A stretch of 5,117 nucleotides of DNA from Nitrospirota bacterium (GTDB lineage: Bacteria; Nitrospirota; Thermodesulfovibrionia; Thermodesulfovibrionales; JdFR-88): assembly GCA_021812785.1 (NCBI GenBank), contig JAKAMR010000119.1:1-5117 (forward strand), given 5' to 3'. The notes beneath the pieces were generated by a model. That model had not been told where the DNA came from, ran no database searches, and saw only the letters and a program-made list of their open reading frames with translations. Position numbers and translations under genes: made by a program. Below, piece by piece: positions 1 to 4,892 of the stretch. How positions within the stretch are numbered: position 1 is the first letter of the stretch; every line of letters begins with the position of its first letter.

Positions 1-670
1 TTCCATCACGGGCGGCAACGGTTCGTCCAGCCAGTTCCCGCGGCTTTGCTCCCAGAGAAAGCCCGGCGGTCTCCAGCAGGGCCTTTCTTGCAAGCGAATA
101 GCCGTTTGAATGGAGCCCGGAGGAAGCAAGCCCTATCAAGGCATCTCCGGGTTTAATGGAGGAGCCGTCTATGATCCCGCTTTTCTCCACAACACCCACG
201 GCAAAGCCAGCCAGGTCATATTCCCCTTCTTTATAAAAATCCGGCAACTCGGCCGTCTCTCCTCCGGTAAGGGCGCAACCCGCCTGTTTGCATCCCTTCG
301 CGATGCCCCCGATCACCCTGGAGGCCTTCAGTGCGTCAAGCTTTCCCGTCGCAAAGTAATCAAGGAAAAAAAGCGGCTCAGCGCCAGAGGTAAGGATATC
401 GTTTACGCACATGGCCACCAGGTCTATGCCGACTGTGCCGTGCCGCCCTGTCAAAAAGGCGATCTTCAGCTTGGTGCCGACTCCGTCTGTCCCGCTGACA
501 AGCACGGGCTCCTTGTACTTTCCGGTGTCTAGGCTGAAGAGCGCCCCAAACAGGCCTATCCCCTTCAGCACTTCCTTTCTACCGGTCTTTTTGGCCATCG
601 GGGAGATAAGCTCCACAAGCCGCTCACCCTCTTTTATGTCTACTCCCGCTTTTTTATAAGTCAGACCCAA
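1..670 (-). CDS. purM: Phosphoribosylformylglycinamidine cyclo-ligase (AIR synthetase), N-terminal part, cut by the window edge
   Basis: Cytosolic enzyme of de novo purine synthesis; it closes FGAM to 5-aminoimidazole ribonucleotide using ATP. My reverse-strand translation begins [20 protein letters not shown] and carries family hallmarks: GTDGVGTK at residues 60-67 (phosphate/ATP-binding loop), [18 protein letters not shown] around 89-106, TGGETAELP at 135-143, and a later [11 protein letters not shown] segment. About 223 codons are present of a usual 340-350; the C-terminal ATP-binding half lies beyond base 1. The start is a TTG at 668-670, supported by a GGGAGGT Shine-Dalgarno site 8 nt upstream; no ATG or GTG lies between it and the upstream in-frame stop. 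It is divergent from surE, with about 170 nt between them. The reading frame is intact. Family assignment is very secure; the TTG start is an inference from the ribosome-binding site. Confidence 0.95.
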   Translation of the reverse strand, partial: MGLTYKKAGVDIKEGERLVELISPMAKKTGRKEVLKGIGLFGALFSLDTGKYKEPVLVSGTDGVGTKLKIAFLTGRHGTVGIDLVAMCVNDILTSGAEPLFFLDYFATGKLDALKASRVIGGIAKGCKQAGCALTGGETAELPDFYKEGEYDLAGFAVGVVEKSGIIDGSSIKPGDALIGLASSGLHSNGYSLARKALLETAGLSLGAKPRELAGRTVAARDG

Positions 671-678
671 AACCTGAG

Positions 679-685
679 ACCTCCC
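679..685 (-). promoter_or_regulatory. Shine-Dalgarno site of purM
   Basis: The minus strand reads GGGAGGT here, 8 nt before a TTG codon in the PurM frame. It decides the start, because the frame holds no ATG or GTG before the upstream stop. Confidence 0.7.
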
Positions 686-703
686 GATGAGATAGATAAG
701 GAT

Positions 704-826
704 AAAATCAAAAAATCAAAAACCAAAGAAAGCGAAAAATGAAAATTCCCATTATTTTGCACAAATAAAGCAGCTCGGGCAAGCAGTTTTTCATCGCTTT
801 TCGCCTTTTCTTTTCGCCCCTTTCAA
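704..826. repeat. Imperfect A/T-rich inverted repeat in the purM-surE intergenic region
   Basis: The left arm is purine-rich on the plus strand (AAAGCGA at 729-735 and ATGAAAA at 739-745). The right arm holds their complements (TTTTTCAT at 787-794 and TCGCTTT at 794-800). Outside these the arms continue as a looser A-rich/T-rich match: TTTTCGCC occurs twice, at 798-805 and 811-818. Folded, it would give a long imperfect hairpin with a loop of about 40 nt. It sits in the divergent spacer where purM and surE promoters should lie. I see no transposase and no clear terminator. It could be a decayed dispersed palindromic repeat or simply low-complexity sequence. Confidence 0.4.
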
Positions 827-828
827 AA

Positions 829-837
829 TGATACAAT
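829..837 (+). promoter_or_regulatory. Possible extended -10 element for surE
   Basis: TGATACAAT matches an extended -10 (TGnTATAAT) at all but one base of the hexamer. It lies just 5 nt before the ATG at 843, and there is no convincing -35. If used, transcription would start at or next to the surE start codon, giving a leaderless or nearly leaderless message. This would fit the absence of a Shine-Dalgarno site, but it is weak evidence. Confidence 0.3.
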
Positions 838-842
838 TGATT

Positions 843-1625
843 ATGGATAAAAACAGGAAACTGATACTCGTCACGAATGACGACGGGGTCCATTCTCCCG
901 GCATAAAGGCCCTTTTGGAGAGCATGGAAGAACTGGGAGAGGCAGTGGCCGTGGCCCCGGACAGGGAACGCTCTGCGGTAAGCCATGCGCTTACGCTGCA
1001 CAGGCCCCTGAGGGTGGAACAGATCAAAGAGAACATTTACAGTATAAACGGCACCCCAACGGACTGCGTGGCCATAGGGGCGCAAAAGCTGCTTCCGCGG
1101 AAACCGGACCTCATAGTGTCGGGTATAAACAGGGGAGCGAACCTTGGGGATGATGTCACCTATTCAGGGACGGTGTCTGCCGCCATCGAAGGCACGATCA
1201 TGGGGATAAGCTCCATCGCCTTTTCCCTGATGCTTGATTTTCCGTCGCCGGGCACAGGTCCCCGCCATTTTGAAACGGCTGGCAAATATGCAGGGCGCAT
1301 CGCCTCCTTCGTGCTTGAAAACGGTCTTCCCTACGACACCCTCCTGAACGTCAATGTGCCTAACTCCCCGCAGGAAAACGTGAAGGGAGTCCGGTTCACA
1401 AGGCAGTCAAAACGGGTATATGACGGCTCCATACAGGAAACCATGTCCCCTTGGGGGGAGCTCTGCTACTGGATTGGCGGAGGTACGCCCATATGGGAGC
1501 GCGGCCCGGACACTGACATGGACACGGTAATGGAAGGCTATGTGTCCGTAACGCCCATACATCTCGATTTCACTAACAGCGCGGCAATAGAATGGCTTAA
1601 AGGCAAGTGGGATGGGAACGGATAA
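843..1625 (+). CDS. surE: 5'/3'-nucleotidase SurE
   Basis: Metal-dependent phosphatase that removes phosphate from nucleoside 5'- and 3'-monophosphates; family members also cleave short polyphosphate, and the protein is cytosolic. Numbered from the ATG at 843, the N-terminal LVTNDDG places the metal ligands at D13 and D14. The third ligand is the serine of PDRERS (S44), the fourth the asparagine of VSGINRG (N96). GTPTDCV and YSGTVSAAIEG are also family signatures, as are FTRQS and the C-terminal EGYVSVTPIHLDFTN. The 260 residues match the usual ~250-265. An in-frame ATG at 828 would add MIQLI; I prefer 843 because the family begins a few residues before LVTNDDG. Neither start has a visible Shine-Dalgarno site. 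It is transcribed away from purM. A hairpin overlaps its stop codon. Nothing is broken or missing. Confidence 0.95.
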   Translation: MDKNRKLILVTNDDGVHSPGIKALLESMEELGEAVAVAPDRERSAVSHALTLHRPLRVEQIKENIYSINGTPTDCVAIGAQKLLPRKPDLIVSGINRGANLGDDVTYSGTVSAAIEGTIMGISSIAFSLMLDFPSPGTGPRHFETAGKYAGRIASFVLENGLPYDTLLNVNVPNSPQENVKGVRFTRQSKRVYDGSIQETMSPWGELCYWIGGGTPIWERGPDTDMDTVMEGYVSVTPIHLDFTNSAAIEWLKGKWDGNG

Positions 1626-1641
1626 CGGGAGTGTCCGTTCC
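1615..1641 (+). other. Hairpin overlapping the surE stop codon
   Basis: GGAACGGA (1615-1622) and TCCGTTCC (1634-1641) are perfect complements around an 11-nt loop that contains the TAA stop. A bulged G allows two more pairs outside. No T-run follows, so it is not a classical rho-independent terminator; it may protect or mark the surE 3' end. Confidence 0.45.
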
Positions 1642-1673
1642 ATAAATGGTTGCTGCCCAATGTCCCCCTTCCG

Positions 1674-1702
1674 TTGACAACCACCCGGTTTCAAGATAGC
1701 AT
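1674..1702 (+). promoter_or_regulatory. Sigma70-type promoter for the small gene at 1758
   Basis: A perfect -35 TTGACA (1674-1679) is followed, after a 17-nt spacer, by TAGCAT (1697-1702), which matches four of six -10 bases. The predicted start near 1709 leaves a leader of about 49 nt. A perfect dyad, CATTTA-GCTG-TAAATG (1700-1715), overlaps the -10 and the start point and could be an operator. This implies the small gene is expressed independently of surE. Confidence 0.55.
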
Positions 1703-1757
1703 TTAGCTGTAAATGGGAAAAAATCAAAAAATCCGCGGCGAGGAGGTGTAAATATCC

Positions 1758-1937
1758 ATGCCAACCATCGTAGTAGACGAAGAGGAGAAGGAGATACTTA
1801 AGCACGCGCTGGAGATATATCTTTCCGACCTGAGGGAAGAGATATACAAGACCGAAAGCCACGAAACCAAACCCCCGCTGAAAAGAGAAGAAATAATCCT
1901 GAAGGAACTTTTAAAGAGGGTAGGTACAAGCAACTAG
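1758..1937 (+). CDS. Small charged helical protein of unknown function, 59 residues
   Basis: The frame begins MPTIVVDEEEKEILKHALEI and ends KELLKRVGTSN. I do not know its function. It has an excellent Shine-Dalgarno site, AGGAGGTG at 1741-1748, 9 nt before the ATG. It also has its own promoter and a rho-independent terminator just downstream, so it is very probably a real gene. About 40% of residues are charged, with acidic in excess. Two likely amphipathic helices (about 8-32 and 41-55) are joined by a TESHETKPP linker. There is no cysteine, no signal peptide and no membrane segment. The middle motif EIYLSDLREEIYKTES followed by LKREE resembles, from memory, uncharacterised small proteins with a YLSDLR-EI core; this needs a search. 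It is convergent with ymdB, with only 14 nt between the stop codons. A small DNA- or protein-binding role is conceivable but unproven. Confidence 0.8.
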   Translation: MPTIVVDEEEKEILKHALEIYLSDLREEIYKTESHETKPPLKREEIILKELLKRVGTSN

Positions 1938-1951
1938 CATTTTTACAAGGA

Positions 1952-2734
1952 TTACGGATGTGTAAGCTGCACCCTCAAGACGGAAGAGCATCTTCCGTCT
2001 TTTTCATTGATATCCAGCACAAGGGCCGACAGAAGCACGGGGCCTGAAGGTATCTCGAACCTGGCAGGCATCTGGGTAAGGAACTTTTCCACTATCTGTT
2101 CTTTCCGCACTCCGATGACCGATTCGGCCGGCCCGGTCATGCCGGCGTCCGTGATATAGGCCGTGCCGCCTGGCAGCACCTTCTCATCGGCGGTTTGCAC
2201 ATGGGTATGGGTGCCTATCACGGCGCTCACTTTCCCGTCCAGGTAATAGCCCAGGGCCACCTTTTCCGATGTGGCCTCCGCGTGAAAATCCACGATTATG
2301 TTGGATGTCCGCTCCCGCATGCGTTTCACTTCGGCCTCCGCGGTCCTGAAAGGGCAGTCGATTGCGGGCATGAACACCCTTCCCTGGAGGTTAAGGACCC
2401 CTATGGACCTGCCTTCCGGCAGGGAGGTGACTATGCTTCCGAAACCGGGGGCTCCGGGGGGAAAGTTCAGGGGGCGCAGCAACCTGTCTTCCTTTGAAAT
2501 AAACGGGAGGATATCTTTTTTGTCCCAGATGTGATTGCCGCTCGTGATCACGCCAACCCCTATGGAGAGCAATTCTTTTGCGGTTTCACTGGTTATGCCG
2601 AACCCGCCGGATGCATTTTCGCCGTTTGCGATAACGAAATCGATCCTGTTTCTTTCAATAATTCTGGGCAGTAGGGCCTTCACTGCGGCGCGGCCCGGCC
2701 TGCCCACTATGTCCCCTATAAAAAGAACCTTCAA
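1952..2734 (-). CDS. ymdB: YmdB-family metallophosphoesterase (2',3'-cyclic nucleotide phosphodiesterase, TIGR00282 type)
   Basis: Calcineurin-like dimetal phosphoesterase. The Bacillus subtilis YmdB hydrolyses 2',3'-cyclic nucleotides, the products of RNA breakdown, and influences biofilm and motility decisions. The metal-binding set is complete: D8 (FIGDIVG), E39 and N40 (ANGENASGG), N67 and H68 (SGNHIWD), H151 (VDFHAEATSEK), H176 and H178 (GTHTHVQTAD). The ITDAGMTGP signature follows. The length of 260 residues is normal for the family. The start is a TTG at 2732-2734, where the conserved MKVLFIGD motif begins; no other start codon lies just upstream. The Shine-Dalgarno site is weak at best. 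It lies 125 nt downstream of rny on the same strand, the known rny-ymdB arrangement, so it probably shares that transcript. No terminator is visible after its stop. Its last codons double as the terminator of the convergent small gene. Confidence 0.94.
   Translation of the reverse strand: MKVLFIGDIVGRPGRAAVKALLPRIIERNRIDFVIANGENASGGFGITSETAKELLSIGVGVITSGNHIWDKKDILPFISKEDRLLRPLNFPPGAPGFGSIVTSLPEGRSIGVLNLQGRVFMPAIDCPFRTAEAEVKRMRERTSNIIVDFHAEATSEKVALGYYLDGKVSAVIGTHTHVQTADEKVLPGGTAYITDAGMTGPAESVIGVRKEQIVEKFLTQMPARFEIPSGPVLLSALVLDINEKDGRCSSVLRVQLTHP
1977..2004 (+). terminator. Rho-independent terminator of the small gene, embedded in the ymdB 3' coding end
   Basis: AAGACGGAAGA (1977-1987) and TCTTCCGTCTT (1991-2001) form a perfect 11-bp stem around a GCA loop; the plus strand then runs into TTTTTC (2000-2004 all T). 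The T-run exists only in the plus direction, so it serves the small gene at 1758, whose stop is about 40 nt upstream. On the other strand the same bases encode the EKDGRCSSVL stretch near the YmdB C-terminus. Confidence 0.8.
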
Positions 2735-2784
2735 CGGGTATCTTGCCTGTTTTGAGATTCCATGCGATAAGCCGCTGGAAATCT

Positions 2785-2853
2785 AATGTAAGGAATACTT
2801 TTATTACATTCGCTCGCTTGCCCCTGCGGCAAGCCGCAGGGAATACGCTCGCT
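2785..2853. repeat. REP-like palindrome with repeated flanks between rny and ymdB
   Basis: The core is CCCTGCGGC-AA-GCCGCAGGG (2822-2841), a perfect 9-bp arm palindrome. An overlapping pair, GCTTGCC (2816-2822) and GGCAAGC (2828-2834), gives a second, mutually exclusive hairpin. GGAATAC occurs at 2792-2798 and 2840-2846, and CGCTCGCT at 2811-2818 and 2846-2853, so the flanks look duplicated. A further inverted pair, AATGTAA (2785-2791) and TTACATT (2804-2810), lies beside them. In the rny-ymdB transcript no U-run follows, so this is not a standard terminator. It resembles dispersed intergenic palindromes that can stabilise upstream mRNA; other copies cannot be tested in this window. Confidence 0.6.
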
Positions 2854-2859
2854 ATCCAT

Positions 2860-4407
2860 TTATTTTGCGTAATCCACGAACCTGTTTTCTCTTATAACGG
2901 TCACTTTTATCTGGCCTGGGTAGGACATTTCGGCCTCTATCTTCTTGGCCAGGTCCTTTGACAAAAGCCATGACGCCTCGTCAGTGACTTCCTCGGGCTT
3001 CACAATTATGCGCACCTCACGGCCGGCCTGGATGGCGTAGCATTTCTCTACCCCCTTGTAAGACATGGCCAGGTCTTCCAGCTTTCCAAGCCTTTTCAGG
3101 TAGTTTTCAATGCTCTCGCTCCTGACGCCGGGCCTCGCGGCCGAGATGGCGTCAGCGGCGGCCACCAGCGCGGCCTCCACTGTCTTGGCCTCCCCGTCAT
3201 GGTGGGACAAGATGGCATCCACAACCAGGTCAGATTCCCCGTATTTCTTCGCCAGGTTTGCGCCGATCTCTGGATGCGGCCCTTCAACCTCATGGTCAAC
3301 CGCCTTGCCCAAGTCATGCAGCAGCCCCGCCCTTTTAGCCAGTTTTACGTCCACACCAAGCTCAGCGGCCATGACCCCAGCGAAATGAGCCACCTCCCTG
3401 GAGTGCTGAAGCACGTTCTGGCCGTATGATGTCCGGTATTTCAGCCGTCCCAACAGCTTTATGACCTCCGGGTTGATGCCTGAGAGCCCCAGGTCGAATA
3501 CGGCCTTTTCGCCCTCCTCCCGGATGGTGTTTTCCACTTCTTTCCTGGTCTTTTCGACGATCTCTTCTATCCGCGCCGGATGGATGCGGCCATCCGAGAT
3601 GAGCCTCTCCAGGGCAAGCCTTGCCACTTCCCTGCGGACGGGGTTGAATGTGGACAGGATTATCGTCTCCGGCGTGTCGTCCACTATGAGGTCCACACCT
3701 GTTGCGGCTTCGAGCGCCCGGATGTTCCTGCCTTCCCGTCCGATGATCCTGCCCTTCATGTCATCACTTGGCAGGCTGACGGCGGATACGGTGGCGTCAG
3801 TCACGTAATCGCTGGCATACCTCTGAACTGCAAGCCCTATTATCTCTTTTGCCTTTTTCTCCGCTGTCTCGCGGGCCTCGTCCTCTATCTGCTTTGCAAA
3901 CTTGGCGGACTCGAAACGCGTATCGTCTTCAACTCTCTTTAAAAGTTCGGCCTTTGCCTCTTCCGTGCTGAGGCCGGAGAGCTGCTCCAAAACCACCTTC
4001 TGCCTGGCAATCGCCTCTTCGGCCTGCTTTTCCTTGGCCTGAAGGGCGCGGTCCCTGGCCCCAAAGTCTTTTTCACGCCGGTTGAACTCATGCTCCCTGC
4101 GCTCGAACTGGTCCTGTTTCCTGTCCAGGGTTTCCTCCCTTGCCCTCACCCTTTTTTCGAGGTGCTGGAGTTCGCCCCTTCTTTCCTTGGATTCCTTTTC
4201 CAACTCGGTGCGGGCCTGGTAAAGGATCCCTTTCGCCTCATAAGAGGCGTCCTTCCTTATCCTTTCGGCATCGCTTTTTGCCGCCGCGATAAGGTCTTCC
4301 GCTTCCTTCCTGATGTTTTCCGATCTGCGGTTCAGGGAGAACTTGTAAGCCAAGCTGAGAACTGCGCCTACGGCGACGGAAATAATAACGTAGAGAGCCT
4401 GGTTCAT
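2860..4407 (-). CDS. rny: Ribonuclease Y, membrane-anchored endoribonuclease
   Basis: Endoribonuclease that starts decay of many mRNAs, preferring 5'-monophosphorylated RNA, and anchored at the inner face of the cytoplasmic membrane. All family parts are present. An N-terminal transmembrane helix spans about residues 4-22. A long Glu/Lys/Arg-rich coiled coil covers about 25-190. The KH RNA-binding domain has [12 protein letters not shown] at 219-230. The metal-dependent HD domain has H335 (LQHSREVA), H364-D365 (LLHDLGK), H402-H403 and D419 (AAADAIS). A C-terminal domain ends in [14 protein letters not shown]. The 515 residues match the usual ~510-520. I chose the ATG at 4405-4407 because AGGAGG lies 9 nt upstream; a TTG at 4413 is only 3 nt from that site. 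It follows a 6S RNA gene and precedes ymdB on the same strand. No defects are seen. Confidence 0.97.
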   Translation of the reverse strand: MNQALYVIISVAVGAVLSLAYKFSLNRRSENIRKEAEDLIAAAKSDAERIRKDASYEAKGILYQARTELEKESKERRGELQHLEKRVRAREETLDRKQDQFERREHEFNRREKDFGARDRALQAKEKQAEEAIARQKVVLEQLSGLSTEEAKAELLKRVEDDTRFESAKFAKQIEDEARETAEKKAKEIIGLAVQRYASDYVTDATVSAVSLPSDDMKGRIIGREGRNIRALEAATGVDLIVDDTPETIILSTFNPVRREVARLALERLISDGRIHPARIEEIVEKTRKEVENTIREEGEKAVFDLGLSGINPEVIKLLGRLKYRTSYGQNVLQHSREVAHFAGVMAAELGVDVKLAKRAGLLHDLGKAVDHEVEGPHPEIGANLAKKYGESDLVVDAILSHHDGEAKTVEAALVAAADAISAARPGVRSESIENYLKRLGKLEDLAMSYKGVEKCYAIQAGREVRIIVKPEEVTDEASWLLSKDLAKKIEAEMSYPGQIKVTVIRENRFVDYAK

Positions 4408-4413
4408 CTGCAA

Positions 4414-4442
4414 CTCCCTCCTCTCCTATATATAGTAGGGAG
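4414..4442 (-). promoter_or_regulatory. rny leader: Shine-Dalgarno site inside a possible hairpin, with a TATATA -10 candidate
   Basis: AGGAGG on the minus strand (4417-4422) is the rny ribosome-binding site and decides for the ATG at 4407. CUCCC upstream (4438-4442) can pair with GGGAG (4414-4418) across a CTATATATAG palindrome (4426-4435), partly closing the Shine-Dalgarno site. The same TATATA could serve as a -10 element, but I find no good -35. The ribosome-binding site is firm; the hairpin and promoter are weak inferences. Confidence 0.5.
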
Positions 4443-4595
4443 ACGGACGAATCAGCCATGGGAAGGTCCTTCAGTTCTAACCGGAATATCCGGCTACTTG
4501 TCTGGAGGGGAATTTTATTATTTTTTTTTGCATTTCGCTTTTAAAAACACAGAGTTCCCCCTCTATACCGAAGGCATTTTCAACCAAAGCCATAA
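4443..4595. other. Spacer between the 6S RNA gene and rny, no gene seen
   Basis: This stretch is A/T-rich in its middle, with a run of nine A on the minus strand near 4520. It holds two small palindromes, GAAGG-T-CCTTC (4462-4472) and CCGGA-ATA-TCCGG (4481-4493). The only minus-strand frame of note, 38 codons from an ATG near 4592, lacks a Shine-Dalgarno site and family features, so I do not call it. No strong terminator separates the 6S RNA from rny. In many proteobacteria 6S RNA is followed by ygfA; that gene is absent here. Confidence 0.5.
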
Positions 4596-4779
4596 ATAAA
4601 ACCCGCCCTGCCGTGCAAGCAAACGCGTTAGATCCACTCGTTCCAAGTGGGCGCCCCAAGGGAGACATTAGGCTTTCTCCTCAAAGGAAGACTTGCTCAC
4701 CGTACCCCTCAATCCAGCTCCCTAAAGATCTAACTTGGTGGATTAACATCATTGCTCGTCACGTACAGGGCAGGCTTCA
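4596..4779 (-). ncRNA. ssrS: 6S RNA, global regulator of RNA polymerase
   Basis: 6S RNA folds like an open promoter and binds the housekeeping RNA polymerase holoenzyme, lowering transcription in slow growth. Minus-strand pairing fits the family. The 5' arm GCCTGCCCTG (4766-4775) pairs with the 3' arm CAGGGCGGGT (4601-4610) through ten pairs including wobbles. Inside lie CGTG with CACG, AGCAA with TTGCT, and a perfect GTTAGATC with GATCTAAC closing the central bubble. The 3' side of the bubble holds the small hairpin CCACTT-GGAAC-GAGTGG. The apical arm closes with GGGAG and CTCCC and ends in a CTTCC/AGGAG-type loop near 4676-4690. The 3' arm runs into TTTTATTT. The length near 184 nt is typical. 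Ends are approximate; promoter position would allow a 5' end near 4796. It is followed by rny on the same strand. Confidence 0.85.
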
Positions 4780-4802
4780 AATTTGTCCAACCCCTTTATC
4801 CT

Positions 4803-4832
4803 TTTATAGCAGAAAATGGCCCCTTTTAGCAA
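4803..4832 (-). promoter_or_regulatory. Promoter of the 6S RNA gene
   Basis: On the minus strand TTGCTA (4827-4832, four of six -35 matches) is separated by 18 nt from TATAAA (4803-4808, five of six -10 matches). The predicted start near 4796 lies about 20 nt before the closing stem of the 6S RNA, so either the primary transcript has a short 5' tail or a closer start is used. Confidence 0.5.
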
Positions 4833-4892
4833 TTAATAAATGTATGGAGAAAGCATTGTTTTTAAACTGTTGTTTATGTTAATTTTGATTCT

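Noticed and set aside
704..1733. Direct repeat AAAATCAAAAAATC at 704-717 and 1720-1733
   Set aside because: The 14-nt match is A-rich low-complexity sequence; two copies are expected often enough that it is not evidence of an element.
3110..3942. Long plus-strand frames opposite rny
   Set aside because: They are antisense shadows of the codon pattern of an intact, conserved RNase Y gene.
4238..4459. Minus-strand frame starting MADSSVSLLY overlapping the rny start
   Set aside because: It is a shifted-frame shadow of the rny coiled-coil region with no ribosome site of its own.
4462..4493. Two small palindromes, GAAGG-T-CCTTC and CCGGA-ATA-TCCGG
   Set aside because: Five-bp arms, no T-run and no clear relation to a start site; likely chance.
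4477..4592. Minus-strand 38-codon frame starting MALVENAFGIEG between 6S RNA and rny
   Set aside because: No Shine-Dalgarno site, starts in the U-rich tail of the 6S RNA, passes through an A-run, and shows no known motif.
4613..4882. Plus-strand open frame of 89 codons
   Set aside because: It runs antisense through the 6S RNA gene, has no ribosome site, and its composition is explained by the RNA structure on the other strand.
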